A DNA stretch of 64,000 bases, taken from the NCBI GenBank assembly GCA_903902855.1, contig CAIUWK010000026.1, positions 1 through 64,000 of the forward strand, in the 5' to 3' direction. The notes under the pieces are model-generated. The model saw only the letters and a list, made by a program, of their open reading frames with translations. It was not told the origin of the DNA and ran no database searches. Shown piece by piece: positions 9,553-18,516 of this stretch; the stretch's first letter is position 1; every line of letters begins with the position of its first letter. This stretch comes from an uncultured Geobacter sp. (GTDB taxonomy: Bacteria; Desulfobacterota; Desulfuromonadia; Geobacterales; CAIOGM01). The position numbers and the translations under genes are program-made.

Positions 9553-10563
9553 ATGTCGTTGTACAATTCCATTCTTATCATTAAACCGGGGGCCATCGGT
9601 GACCTGCTTCAAATGACTCCGGTCATCCGGGAGTTAACGTGGCTGTACCCCCATGCCCGGATCACCATGCTCGTCGGTTCTAATGTCACTGCTGAACTTT
9701 TCCGCCATAATCCCCATGTGGCGGAAATCATTGTTTTCGACCGGAAGGGAGAGCATCGCTCATTTGGCGGACTCTGCGGCCTTTGGCGAAGGCTTCGGGG
9801 GGCTAGGTATGACTTGGTGCTCAATTTCCAGAGGAGTAATGTCAAAAACTGGTTTCTTGCTACGGCGGCATTTCCCTGTCGGGTGTTGATTTATCATAAG
9901 AGTCGAAAAATGGGCATCCACGCCGTGGCTGATCATTTGAAGACACTCGCACCCTTGAAAATTTTTACTAACGATCTCACCCTTGAATTTTTTGTTTCTC
10001 CTGAGGCCGAAGCTTATGCAGATAATTTGTTCATGGATAGACGATTTATCGGCAAAAAGGTTGTTGCTCTTAATCCCGGAGCGAGCCATCCGGTAAATCG
10101 TTGGGATCCTCGAAAATTTGCCGAGCTTGCAGACCGACTCTGTGAAGACGCTGGGATAGAAGTCATGGTCGTGGGGGGGAAGGAGGATATTCCCTTCACC
10201 GATAGCATTGCAGCGTTCAGTCGTTCCCGGTTGACCCTGCTCACCGGGAAGACGACTCTTGCAGAGCTTGGTTCGATCTTGAAAAGGTGTGATCTCCTGG
10301 TGAGCGGCGATACCGGCCCGATGCATTTTTCCACTGCAGTAGGGACCAAGGTGGTAGCTCTTTTCGGCGCAGCTGATCCGGGTCGAACGGGACCAGTGGG
10401 GCAAGGAGATCGGGTGATACAGGCAACCTCAGTCTCGTGTGTTCCCTGTCGCAGCAGGAAGTGCAGCAATCCTATCTACTTGGAGTGCATGGAAAAAATT
10501 ACCGTGGATGAGGTGTATCAGGCGGTCATGGCGCTTATCGCGAAGAGTAATAAGAGCTGTTGA
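9553..10563 (+). CDS. Glycosyltransferase family 9 (heptosyltransferase-like), copy 1
   Basis: The 336-residue protein has the GT9 start [18 protein letters not shown] and the C-terminal donor-binding half [13 protein letters not shown] plus [17 protein letters not shown]9 enzymes add ADP-heptose or related sugars to LPS core. It is a close paralogue of the gene at 14089-15102: long stretches are identical, including the cysteine-bearing CVPCRSRKC near the end. Copy 1 is less GC-rich than copy 2. The sequence after the stop also matches the sequence after copy 2 up to GTTGAT, where an inserted segment begins. Confidence 0.9.
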   Translation: MSLYNSILIIKPGAIGDLLQMTPVIRELTWLYPHARITMLVGSNVTAELFRHNPHVAEIIVFDRKGEHRSFGGLCGLWRRLRGARYDLVLNFQRSNVKNWFLATAAFPCRVLIYHKSRKMGIHAVADHLKTLAPLKIFTNDLTLEFFVSPEAEAYADNLFMDRRFIGKKVVALNPGASHPVNRWDPRKFAELADRLCEDAGIEVMVVGGKEDIPFTDSIAAFSRSRLTLLTGKTTLAELGSILKRCDLLVSGDTGPMHFSTAVGTKVVALFGAADPGRTGPVGQGDRVIQATSVSCVPCRSRKCSNPIYLECMEKITVDEVYQAVMALIAKSNKSC

Positions 10564-10588
10564 TGTTTATGAGGGGAGTTGAGGAAAC

Positions 10589-12250
10589 ATGTCAGCACTA
10601 ACCAGATTTTTTCTGTCCCGTGACAGCAGCCTCCGCAAAGATTTGACGGTGCTCTTCTTATTATTTGGTGCGATATATGTCCAGTTTCTTGGGCGTATTC
10701 CTCTCTTTGAGCCCGATGAAGGCCGCTATGCAGAGATTCCGCGTGAAATGCTTGAGTTGGGTGATTTCGTTACTCCGCTTCTTAATTATGTGAAGTATTT
10801 TGAAAAACCTCCGCTCCTCTATTGGTTGAATGCCATTTCCATGGTTGTTTTTGGAGAGAATGAATTCGCAGTTCGTTTTCCCACAGCGTTGTGTGGTGTC
10901 CTGACGGTGTTACTGGTTTATTATGCCGGCCGGAGACTTTTCGGGAGGAGAGAGGGGGTTGTGGCTTCTCTTATGCTTGGAAGCTGTACCGGTTTTATGG
11001 TTCAGAGTCGGTTGGCCATAACCGACATTCTCTTGACATTCTGTCTATCCACGTCACTTATTTGTTTTTTTTTAGCGGTCCAAGGTGATGAGAAACATAA
11101 AAATAGTTTTTATTATTTGTTTTATGCTTTTGCGGCATTAGCGGTTCTTTCCAAGGGTCTTATCGGGATTCTGCTTCCTGGGATTGTTATCTTCACGTAT
11201 CTCCTCTTGACGCGATCCTGGAGGTTGCTGGGGGAAATGCGACTTTTTAGTGGGATTACGCTATTTTTAGCAATTAGCGCCCCATGGTTTGTTCTGGTGT
11301 CACTGAAAAATCCAGAATTTGCCGGTTTTTTCTTTATCCATGAGCATTTTGAACGCTTTCTTACTAAGGTTCATGGACGTTATCAGCCGTTATGGTTTTT
11401 CCTGCCGGTTCTTTTTGTCGGAATGCTTCCTTGGTCATTCTTTATACCCTCGGCGCTACGATCGGCATGGCGCAGTCGCAACCAATCAGCGGCACCTTTC
11501 CGGTTTTTCCTGGTCATATGGTCTCTTCTCATCTTCTTGTTTTTTTCCAAGTCAAATTCCAAGATGATTCCCTATATACTTCCTGTTTATCCTCCCCTGG
11601 CACTTCTCATTGGGTCTGCTCTGGTAAAGTCATTGGATGGCGAGTCACGTTTTTTTCGATTTTCCGCAAGGTTCGCAGGTTTATTTTTGGCTTTAATCGG
11701 AATAGCGGCCATAGGCTATGTATACATTGCTCCGGAACCGATTGTCACATTATGGGGGGGATGGACCATCGGCTTGATATTTCTCCTGCAGGGAATTCTG
11801 GCGCTGGTTGCCGCTTTCAGGCAAGATACGGTGTGTCTCGTCAAGGGGCTCTTTTGTTCCGCCCTAGTGCTGATGTTGATCGGTCCGGCGATTGTTCTAG
11901 GGCAACTTGTCGAAATTAAGTCTTTGAAGAGTATAGGACTTGCCGTGAGACGATTGGCGACTCCGGATACTGTTGTTGTAAGCCAATATGTTCGACAAGG
12001 GCTCTCGTTTTACTCACATAGGAGAGTGGTCATATTTGATGGCGTCGGTGAACTTGAGTTCGGGAGCCGGCAAGGCGACAATAAGGCATGGTTTATAGAT
12101 AAAGCTCAGTTATCTGCGCTTTGGGACTCGAAAAGACCTGTACTCTCCTTGATACGACGTGATTATTTGCCAGAGTTTAAAGTAATGGTTCGGACACCAC
12201 CGCGAATTGTTTCTGAAAATAGGAAATTTGTTTTGATAAGTAATCGCTAG
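10589..12250 (+). CDS. ArnT/GT39-family membrane glycosyltransferase
   Basis: A 553-residue polytopic membrane protein. The first periplasmic loop carries the PMT/ArnT motif LFEPDEGRYAEIPREML near residues 36-52, with the acidic pair needed for polyprenyl-phosphate donors. About ten or more hydrophobic segments follow. ArnT-type enzymes move a sugar such as 4-amino-arabinose from undecaprenyl phosphate to lipid A or another acceptor on the periplasmic side. No arn pathway genes are present, so the donor sugar is unknown. AT-rich. It lies in a segment of about 1.7 kb that appears to have been inserted between the GT9 copy and a fragment of the acetyl-CoA synthetase gene. Confidence 0.85.
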   Translation: MSALTRFFLSRDSSLRKDLTVLFLLFGAIYVQFLGRIPLFEPDEGRYAEIPREMLELGDFVTPLLNYVKYFEKPPLLYWLNAISMVVFGENEFAVRFPTALCGVLTVLLVYYAGRRLFGRREGVVASLMLGSCTGFMVQSRLAITDILLTFCLSTSLICFFLAVQGDEKHKNSFYYLFYAFAALAVLSKGLIGILLPGIVIFTYLLLTRSWRLLGEMRLFSGITLFLAISAPWFVLVSLKNPEFAGFFFIHEHFERFLTKVHGRYQPLWFFLPVLFVGMLPWSFFIPSALRSAWRSRNQSAAPFRFFLVIWSLLIFLFFSKSNSKMIPYILPVYPPLALLIGSALVKSLDGESRFFRFSARFAGLFLALIGIAAIGYVYIAPEPIVTLWGGWTIGLIFLLQGILALVAAFRQDTVCLVKGLFCSALVLMLIGPAIVLGQLVEIKSLKSIGLAVRRLATPDTVVVSQYVRQGLSFYSHRRVVIFDGVGELEFGSRQGDNKAWFIDKAQLSALWDSKRPVLSLIRRDYLPEFKVMVRTPPRIVSENRKFVLISNR

Positions 12251-12308
12251 CAGCTGTTCTTATGGGGTATATCCGAAATAAAATTTAGAGTAATCCCCCT
12301 TGTTGAAA

Positions 12309-12414
12309 TTCGAGAGGAGAGTTTATGCATGCCTACGAATCGCTTGGCAATCAGTTCAACATCGGCCACCTCTGCACCAGGGCGCAGTGCGATGCAGGGC
12401 GGGGGGACGAGGTC
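12309..12414 (+). pseudogene. Duplicated 5' fragment of the acetyl-CoA synthetase gene
   Basis: This stretch matches 15104-15211, the leader and first 30 or so codons of the acs-like gene, with only about ten differences. It includes the GAGAGGAGAG ribosome site and the ATG at 12325, so a short peptide beginning MHAYESLGNQFN could still be made; it ends about 42 codons on, after leaving the similarity. The fragment joins a 5'-truncated fucosyltransferase in a different frame. Confidence 0.8.
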
Positions 12415-12440
12415 ACCGTTCCGCCCAACGACATATCAGT

Positions 12441-12977
12441 GGCAACTTCATAAGCTCCAAATATTTTGCGCCGGTGGTTCCTGCCCTGCGTCACGAATTC
12501 CGTGTCTCCTCGCCTCTGTCCAGGCAGACGAAACAGTATGAATCGGCCATGCAGAATAAAAACAGCATATGCATCCATATCCGCAGGGGTGATTATGCTG
12601 CCAATGAACATACGAAACGCTTTCATGGATTGATTGGCCTGGAACATTTTACAAGGGCAATGGCGTTTATCGAGGAGAGGGTGGCTGAGCCGGTTTATTA
12701 TGTCTTTTCCGATGATCCTGAGTGGGCTTTGCAAAATCTTACTTCGGTCCATCCTTTGTTTTTCGTCTCTCATAATAATGGTGACCATGACTACGAGGAT
12801 ATGTATCTGATGAGCAGGTGTCGACACAATATTATAGCTAACAGCGGCTTCGGATACTGGGGAGCTTGGCTCAACGAGAATCCGGACAAGATAGTCGTTG
12901 CCCCAAGGGAGTGGTTTGGCGACCAGGCGTTCAACAATGCTTTTGATATGATCCCCCCTGACTGGGCTAGGATATGA
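12441..12977 (+). pseudogene. 5'-truncated alpha-1,2-fucosyltransferase (GT11)
   Basis: The reading frame encodes the C-terminal two thirds of a GT11 fucosyltransferase: SSKYF region, IHIRRGDYAAN (the GDP-fucose binding motif), FSDDPEWALQN and the late motif SGFGYWGAWLNENPDKIV. The N-terminal 100 or so residues, including the usual GxGNQ start motif, are missing; upstream sequence is instead the acs 5' fragment in another frame. A start at ATG 12549 would give only about 142 residues. It is probably non-functional, though the open frame extends upstream to 12300. The stop overlaps an upstream candidate start of the following aminotransferase. Confidence 0.75.
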
Positions 12978-12994
12978 CCTTGGAGAACGTCACC

Positions 12995-14092
12995 ATGGGA
13001 ATTTCATTTCTCGATCTGAAAGCTCCGTATCTTGAACTCAAGGACGAACTTGACGCCGCGTATCACCGGGTGATGTCCTCCGGTTGGTACATCCTCGGAC
13101 AGGAGGTTGCCGCCTTCGAGGAGGAGTTTGCCGCCTATTGCGGCGTACGTCACTGCATCGGCGTGGGTAACGGCCTGGATGCCCTTCACCTGATTCTTCG
13201 AGGCTACGGTATCGGTCCGGGTGACGAGGTCATTGTGCCGTCAAACACCTATATCGCCACGTGGCTGGCCGTCACCTATGCCGGAGCCACACCGGTGCCT
13301 GTGGAGCCGGACGTGGTGACATACAATCTTGATCCGACGCTGGTCGAGGCGGCGGTGACTTCCCGGACCAAGGCCATTATGCCGGTCCACCTTTACGGCC
13401 AGCCGGCTGACATGGATGCCATCAACGCCGTGGCTCGGCGCCACGGTCTGAAAGTCATCGAGGATGCGGCCCAGGCCCATGGTGCCCGATACCGGGGCCG
13501 CAGGTGCGGGAGCCTTGGCGATGCTGCCGGCTTCAGTTTTTATCCCGGCAAGAATCTCGGAGCCATCGGTGACGGAGGGGCCATCACCACCAATGATGAT
13601 GACCTGGCCCTCCGACTCAGGATGCTCCGGAACTACGGCTCGTCGAAAAAATATGTCAATGAGGTGGCCGGGTTCAATTCACGTCTTGACGAGTTGCAGG
13701 CGGCGCTGCTCCGGGTGAAGCTTGCCTGTCTTGACGACTGGAACGACCGGCGCCGAACCGTGGCGGCGGCCTATGGCGAGGGGCTTGTCGGGACGGGGCT
13801 GGTCATGCCATCGGTACCGGCCTGGGCTGAACCGGTCTGGCACCTGTTCGTAGTCCGCTGTCCAGATCGTGACGCTGTGACCGCACGGCTGGACCGGGGT
13901 GATATCGGTTGGCTCAGCCATTACCCGATTCCCTCTCACAGACAGGATGCCTATCGGGAACTCGGGTATGGTGAGGGGAGTTTTCCCCGTGCCGAGCGCT
14001 TGGCCGCCGAGGTGGTGAGCCTACCCATGGGGCCGCACCTGCAGAAGGGTGACGTGGCCCGGGTCATCGCTGTCGTGACAGGGGGCGCATGA
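12995..14092 (+). CDS. DegT/DnrJ/EryC1/StrS sugar aminotransferase
   Basis: A PLP-dependent NDP-keto-sugar aminotransferase, 365 residues. Motifs seen: FLDLKAPY at the start, [25 protein letters not shown], and the PLP lysine in [15 protein letters not shown]. The lysine is intact, unlike in RfbH upstream. Similar enzymes (FdtB/QdtB type) form 3-amino-3,6-dideoxyhexoses, so it may add an amino sugar to the same glycan; the substrate is inferred only. The ATG at 12995 has GGAG nine bases upstream and gives the family-typical N-terminus; an alternative ATG at 12974 overlaps the fucosyltransferase remnant. The end overlaps the next gene by four bases. Confidence 0.88.
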   Translation: MGISFLDLKAPYLELKDELDAAYHRVMSSGWYILGQEVAAFEEEFAAYCGVRHCIGVGNGLDALHLILRGYGIGPGDEVIVPSNTYIATWLAVTYAGATPVPVEPDVVTYNLDPTLVEAAVTSRTKAIMPVHLYGQPADMDAINAVARRHGLKVIEDAAQAHGARYRGRRCGSLGDAAGFSFYPGKNLGAIGDGGAITTNDDDLALRLRMLRNYGSSKKYVNEVAGFNSRLDELQAALLRVKLACLDDWNDRRRTVAAAYGEGLVGTGLVMPSVPAWAEPVWHLFVVRCPDRDAVTARLDRGDIGWLSHYPIPSHRQDAYRELGYGEGSFPRAERLAAEVVSLPMGPHLQKGDVARVIAVVTGGA

Positions 14093-15102
14093 CGCAGGGC
14101 TATAGCTCCATCCTTATCATCAAGCCCGGCGCCATCGGTGACTTGCTCCAGATCACTCCCGTCATCAGGGGGTTGAAAAGGGAGTACCCCGCAGCCCGGA
14201 TAACCCTGCTCGTCGGTTCCCAGATGACTGCGGAGCTGTTCCGCCACAACCCTCATCTGACGGAGACCATCGTCTTTGACCGAAAGGGTGAACATCGTTC
14301 ATTAGTCGGGTTTCTCTCCCTCTGGCGAAGGGTCAGGGGCGTGCGATATGACCTGGTGCTCAACTTTCAACGGAGCAACATCAAAAACTGGATTCTCGTT
14401 TCTGCGGCGCTCCCCTGTCGGTTGCTGATTTATCACAAGAGTCGAAAAACCGGCATTCACGCCGTGGCTGATCATCTGAAGACGCTGGCCCCCCTGGGAC
14501 TTTCCACCGATGATCTCCGCCTGGAATTCTTTCCTTCCCCCCAGTCGGAAACGTTTGCCGAGACGTTTTTTCGGGAAAGAGGGCTTTCGGCAAAGAGGGT
14601 TGTCGCGCTTAACCCAGGAGCGAGCCATCCGGTAAACCGGTGGGATCCCCGACAGTTTGCCGCGCTTGCGGACCGACTCAGTGAAGACGCGGGGATAGAA
14701 GTCATGGTTGTGGGGGGGAAGGAGGATATTCCCCTTTCCGATACCATTGCCGCTTTCAGTCGCTCTTCGTTGACCCTGCTCACCGGAAAGACGACTCTTG
14801 CCGAGCTTGGTTCGATTCTGAAAAGATGTGATCTTCTGGTGAGCGGAGATACCGGCCCCATGCATCTCGCCACTGCGGTGGGGACCAGGGTCGTCTCTCT
14901 GTTCGGCGCGGCCGACCCTGAGCGGACGGGACCGGTGGGGCGAGGAGATCGGGTGCTGCAGGCGGCCTCGGTCTCGTGTGTTCCCTGCCGCAGCAGGAAG
15001 TGCGGCAACCCTCACTACCTGGAGTGCATGGAAAAGATTACCGTGGATGAGGTGTATCAGGCGGTCATTGAATCTGTCGGGAAGAGTAATACGAGCTGTT
15101 GA
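14089..15102 (+). CDS. Glycosyltransferase family 9 (heptosyltransferase-like), copy 2
   Basis: A GT9 enzyme of 337 residues with the same motif set as copy 1 ([55 protein letters not shown]). It is GC-rich with codon use like the core genome, so it may be the ancestral copy and 9553-10563 the drifted duplicate. It is coupled to the aminotransferase through an ATGA overlap and is followed 19 bases later by the acs-like gene. Expected role: adding heptose or another sugar from an ADP/NDP donor to the LPS core or O-antigen on the cytoplasmic face. Confidence 0.9.
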   Translation: MTQGYSSILIIKPGAIGDLLQITPVIRGLKREYPAARITLLVGSQMTAELFRHNPHLTETIVFDRKGEHRSLVGFLSLWRRVRGVRYDLVLNFQRSNIKNWILVSAALPCRLLIYHKSRKTGIHAVADHLKTLAPLGLSTDDLRLEFFPSPQSETFAETFFRERGLSAKRVVALNPGASHPVNRWDPRQFAALADRLSEDAGIEVMVVGGKEDIPLSDTIAAFSRSSLTLLTGKTTLAELGSILKRCDLLVSGDTGPMHLATAVGTRVVSLFGAADPERTGPVGRGDRVLQAASVSCVPCRSRKCGNPHYLECMEKITVDEVYQAVIESVGKSNTSC

Positions 15103-15121
15103 TATTCGAGAGGAGAGTACT

Positions 15122-16753
15122 ATGCATAGCTACGAATCGCTTGGTAATCAGTTCAACATCGGCCACCTCTGCACCAAGGCGCAGTGCGATGCAGGACGGG
15201 GGGACAAGGTCGCTCTCCGCTGGCTCTCCACGGCTCTGGAGCGGACCGACTACACCTTCAGCGACCTGGAGCGGAGCTCCAACCGGTTCGCCAACGTCCT
15301 CACCACTCTGGGGTTCCAGCCGGGGGAGATCTTTTTTACCTTCCTCCCCAAGGCAACCGAGCAGTTCTTCGCCTTTCTCGGGAGCCTGAAAGCCCGGGTC
15401 GTCTGCGGCACGCTCTTCGCCAACTTCGGTGAAGAGGCGCTCCTGGATCGGCTGGGGGACTCCCGTGCCAAGGGGATCATTACCAAGAAGCATTTCCTCA
15501 AGAAGATCCAGCGGATCAGGGAACGACTCCCGGAGTTGGAGTATATCATCCTGGTGGACAGCGACGAGCACCTGGGGGATGGAGTCCTGAGCTACAGCCG
15601 GCTCATGGCCGAGGCGTCGGACTCCTTTGAGGTCCCCCCCACCGGGCCGGAGAGCCCGTCGGTGCTCCACTACACCTCCGGCTCCACCGGTAAACCCAAG
15701 GGGGTGCTTCATCACCACCGGAGCATCATCTCCCAGAGCTATACGACGGCCCATGTCCTCGACCTGAAGGAGGACGATCTCTTCTGGTGCACCGCCGACC
15801 AAGGGTGGGTCACCGGGACCTCCTACGGGATCATCGGTCCCTGGAGTCTGGGTGTCACCCAGCTCCACTACGCCGGCGGTTACGACGCCGGGGAGTGGTT
15901 CGCCCTGCTGGAGCGGGAAGGGGTTACTGTCTGGTACTCGGCTCCCACGGCGCTCCGGATGCTCATGCGGGAGTCCGATGACCTTTACACGAAGTTTGAT
16001 CTTTCCCGGTTGCGTCACATCTACAGTGTCGGTGAACCGCTAAACCCCGAGGTGATCCTCTGGTCCCGTCGGCTTCTCAATCATGATATCTACGATACCT
16101 GGTTCCAGACCGAGACCGGCGCCATCATGATCTGCAATCGGCCGGGGGTAGAGGTTCGCCCCGGCTCCATGGGAACCCCCATCCCCGGTATCCAGGTGGC
16201 GATCCTGGGTGATGACGGCGCACCGCTCCTTGACGGAGAGCAGGGGAACCTCTGCGTAAGGTCGGGGTGGCCCTCCATGTTCGCCACCTACCTGAACAAC
16301 GAGAGCGCCTATCAGAGCAAGTTCCGGGAAGGCTGGTACTATACCGGCGACACTGCCCGGCGTGACCAGGATGGCCACTACTGGTTCATGGGGCGCAGCG
16401 ACGACGTCATCAATACCGCCGGGCACCTGCTCAGCCCCTTCGAAGTGGAGAGCGCTCTTCTGGAGATACCGGAGATCGCCGAATCCGGGGTCATCGGCGC
16501 GCCCGACGAACTTCTCTACGAGAAGGTGGTGGCTTTTATCTCTCTCCATGAGGGGGTGGAGTACACTCCAAGCTTGGAGCTGAAGATCAGGCTATACATC
16601 TCCAACAAGGTCTCTTCCATCGCCACTCCCCAGGAGATCCGGGTGCTGGAGCGGATACCCAAGAACAAGAGCGGCAAGATCATGCGGCGGGTCCTCAAGG
16701 CCACCTATCTGGGGACGGAGTTGGGGGATGTCTCCACGCTGGAAGACCACTAA
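15122..16753 (+). CDS. Acetyl/acyl-CoA synthetase (AMP-forming, ANL superfamily)
   Basis: The 543-residue enzyme activates acetate or another short acid to the acyl-CoA through an acyl-adenylate. Signatures: P-loop-like YTSGSTGKPKGVLHH, DTWFQTETGAIM, GWYYTGDTARRDQDG and the C-terminal catalytic lysine in IPKNKSGKIMRR. The ATG at 15122 is preceded by GAGAGGAGAG; an upstream extension in the same frame only overlaps the GT9 gene. It is shorter than classical Acs (about 650) and resembles the AcsA-type group. A duplicated copy of its first 30 codons lies at 12309-12414. Confidence 0.85.
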   Translation: MHSYESLGNQFNIGHLCTKAQCDAGRGDKVALRWLSTALERTDYTFSDLERSSNRFANVLTTLGFQPGEIFFTFLPKATEQFFAFLGSLKARVVCGTLFANFGEEALLDRLGDSRAKGIITKKHFLKKIQRIRERLPELEYIILVDSDEHLGDGVLSYSRLMAEASDSFEVPPTGPESPSVLHYTSGSTGKPKGVLHHHRSIISQSYTTAHVLDLKEDDLFWCTADQGWVTGTSYGIIGPWSLGVTQLHYAGGYDAGEWFALLEREGVTVWYSAPTALRMLMRESDDLYTKFDLSRLRHIYSVGEPLNPEVILWSRRLLNHDIYDTWFQTETGAIMICNRPGVEVRPGSMGTPIPGIQVAILGDDGAPLLDGEQGNLCVRSGWPSMFATYLNNESAYQSKFREGWYYTGDTARRDQDGHYWFMGRSDDVINTAGHLLSPFEVESALLEIPEIAESGVIGAPDELLYEKVVAFISLHEGVEYTPSLELKIRLYISNKVSSIATPQEIRVLERIPKNKSGKIMRRVLKATYLGTELGDVSTLEDH

Positions 16754-16760
16754 AACCAAT

Positions 16761-17036
16761 GAACCACGGAGGCACGGAGACACGGAGAAAGGCAATTAAC
16801 AGGGATGTACAGGATGGACGGGATTCAACCTGAAAATGCGTTTGAACCACGAAATACACGAACTGTGTGATCCCATAGTGACGGTTGTCATTCTGAACAG
16901 AGTGAAGAGTCCGCGTTTAGATAGAACAAATTCTTATCTATCGTCCAGAATGGTATACGATTGATCCTGTTCATCCTGCACATCCCTGTAAATTACGCCT
17001 TTGATTTTCTTCGTGTCTCCGTGTCTCCGTGGTGAC
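16761..17036. repeat. Large inverted-repeat intergenic element, copy 1
   Basis: Left arm (from 16761, GAACCACGGAGGCACGGAGA onward) is complemented by a right arm ending at about 17036 (GTGTCTCCGTGTCTCCGTGG). Arms of 50-60 bases also share CAGGGATGTACAGGAT / ATCCCTGTA blocks. It fills the whole 302-base spacer between the CoA synthetase and the DHS-like gene, and nothing else is seen there. A second copy is at 19998-20177. No transposase is encoded, so a MITE-like or REP-like element is likely. Confidence 0.7.
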
Positions 17037-17056
17037 AGCTTTTAAAGGATGTCACT

Positions 17057-18028
17057 ATGCCTGTAGAACGTATCGACCTCTCCGGGGTGACCACTTATCC
17101 CCTGGCCACGCGGAAGAACAAGGTCTCTCTCGGGGCGGATTTCGCCGCTCCGGTGCGGCACGGGATGACCGTTTCCAACCTGCTTGACTCTCTCCCCGAC
17201 CAGTTGGGGGGGCGGACCCTCCGGCGGGTCATCGCCGCCGTGGTAGCTGCCCGGGAGAAGGGGAAGCCGGTGGTGATGGCCATGGGGGCCCACGTCATCA
17301 AGTGCGGTCTCCAGCCGGTGCTGAAATCGCTCATTGAGGCGGATATCATCACAGCGGTGGCCCTCAACGGAGCCGGCATCGTCCACGACTACGAGCTCTC
17401 CCTCATCGGCGCCACCAGCGAGGATGTGGGGGCGGTACTTCATGCGGGGAACTTCGGCATGGCCGAGGAGACCGGGCGCGATCTTAACCGGGCCATCCGG
17501 GAAGGGGTTGCGGAAGGACTTGGGCTGGGGGAGTCGGTGGGGCGATTTATCATTGCCAACAACAATCCGTACCAGGAGCAGAGCCTCATCGCCACCTGCG
17601 TTCAGCGGGGGATTCCGGTCACCGTGCATGTGGCCGTGGGGACCGACATCATCCATCAACATCCCACCGCCGACGGGGGAGCCATCGGCGAGGCGAGTTT
17701 TCGCGACTTCCGGCTACTGGCCGGGATTGTCGCCACCCTGGGGGACGGCGGGGTCTACTTCAATATCGGGAGCGCGGTGCTTCTTCCCGAAGTCTTTCTC
17801 AAGGCTCTCTCCATCGCCCAGAACCTGGGACATCATCTGGACCACTTCACCACGGTGAACATGGATATGCAGCAGCATTATCGCCCCTTGCAGAATGTGG
17901 TTCAGCGTCCCACCGCCGGCGAGAGTCGCGGCTACACCCTTACCGGCCACCATGAGATCATGCTGCCGCTCTTGGCCGCAGGCATTTTGGATAAAGTTCA
18001 AGGTTCCGGGTTCAAGGTTCAAGGTTAA
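17057..18028 (+). CDS. Deoxyhypusine-synthase-like protein
   Basis: The 323-residue product resembles the deoxyhypusine/homospermidine synthase fold: MAMGAHVIKCGLQPVLKSL followed by DIITAVALNGAGIVHDYEL and an NAD-type region FIIANNNPYQEQ. True deoxyhypusine synthases use a lysine near the C-terminus; at the comparable place this protein has GGVYFNIGSAV with no lysine, so the classical reaction is doubtful. Its function is unknown. The last ten or so residues (ending KVQGSGFKVQG) are translated from the dispersed 7-bp repeat that begins before the stop, so the native C-terminus has probably been altered by repeat expansion. Confidence 0.6.
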   Translation: MPVERIDLSGVTTYPLATRKNKVSLGADFAAPVRHGMTVSNLLDSLPDQLGGRTLRRVIAAVVAAREKGKPVVMAMGAHVIKCGLQPVLKSLIEADIITAVALNGAGIVHDYELSLIGATSEDVGAVLHAGNFGMAEETGRDLNRAIREGVAEGLGLGESVGRFIIANNNPYQEQSLIATCVQRGIPVTVHVAVGTDIIHQHPTADGGAIGEASFRDFRLLAGIVATLGDGGVYFNIGSAVLLPEVFLKALSIAQNLGHHLDHFTTVNMDMQQHYRPLQNVVQRPTAGESRGYTLTGHHEIMLPLLAAGILDKVQGSGFKVQG

Positions 18029-18063
18029 AAGGCGAGGTTAAAGTTCAGGGTTCAAGGTTGAAA
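17998..18063. repeat. 7-bp direct repeats, GGTTCAA type, left of four-helix gene
   Basis: Tandem degenerate units of GGTTCAA / AGGTTAA fill this spacer and run into the 3' end of the upstream gene. The complementary form (TTGAACC) lies at 18458-18502 on the other side of the next gene, so the two can pair as an inverted repeat around it. Confidence 0.75.
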
Positions 18064-18091
18064 GGCGATGTTCAACGTTGGAGGCCTTCGT

Positions 18092-18457
18092 ATGAAAATA
18101 AGCTGTTTTGAGGATATCGAGTCTTGGCGGGAAGCGCGCGAACTGGTTCGTGATGTGTATCTGCTGATGACCTCTTGTCGTGACTATGGTTTCCGAGATC
18201 AAATTCAGCGCGCAGCAGTCTCAGCGATGTCGAATATTGCCGAAGGTTTTGATAGAGGTAGCAATAAAGAGTTTATTTATTTTTTGGTGATAGCTCGTGG
18301 GTCTGTGTCAGAAGTCAAGAGCCTAAGCTATGCTGCACACGATTTGTCGTATATTGATGAAGTCTCCATGAAAAGATTGCTCCAGCGTTGTACTCAACTT
18401 GGGAACCTCATCAACGGTTTTGTGCGGTATCTACGTAACAGCGAACGAAAACAGTAA
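18092..18457 (+). CDS. Four-helix-bundle protein (S23 / 23S rRNA IVS-encoded family)
   Basis: The 121-residue protein has the S23/IVP four-helix-bundle pattern: SWREARELVRDVYLL, GFRDQIQRAAVSAMSNIAEG, the SNKEFIYFLVIARGSVSE core, and a last helix ending RYLRNSERK. The family includes proteins encoded within rRNA intervening sequences and is structurally related to the DGR accessory protein Avd; its cellular role is not settled. ATG 18092 has GGAGG seven bases upstream. GC content is clearly lower than the flanking genes, and the gene sits between oppositely oriented 7-bp repeats, splitting the DHS-like gene from hldE; it looks like a separate insert. Confidence 0.85.
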   Translation: MKISCFEDIESWREARELVRDVYLLMTSCRDYGFRDQIQRAAVSAMSNIAEGFDRGSNKEFIYFLVIARGSVSEVKSLSYAAHDLSYIDEVSMKRLLQRCTQLGNLINGFVRYLRNSERKQ

Positions 18458-18502
18458 CCCCGAACCTTAACCCTGAACCCTGAACCTTGAACCCTGAACC
18501 TC
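18458..18502. repeat. 7-bp direct repeats, TTGAACC type, right of four-helix gene
   Basis: Five or six degenerate units of CCTGAAC / CTTGAAC lie directly after the stop codon of the four-helix-bundle gene and end just before the hldE ribosome site. Confidence 0.8.
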
Positions 18503-18516
18503 CGAAGGAGCGACTC

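Noticed and set aside
18092-18457. Four-helix-bundle gene as the avd of a second DGR
   Set aside because: No reverse transcriptase, TR or VR nearby; it fits the general S23 family.
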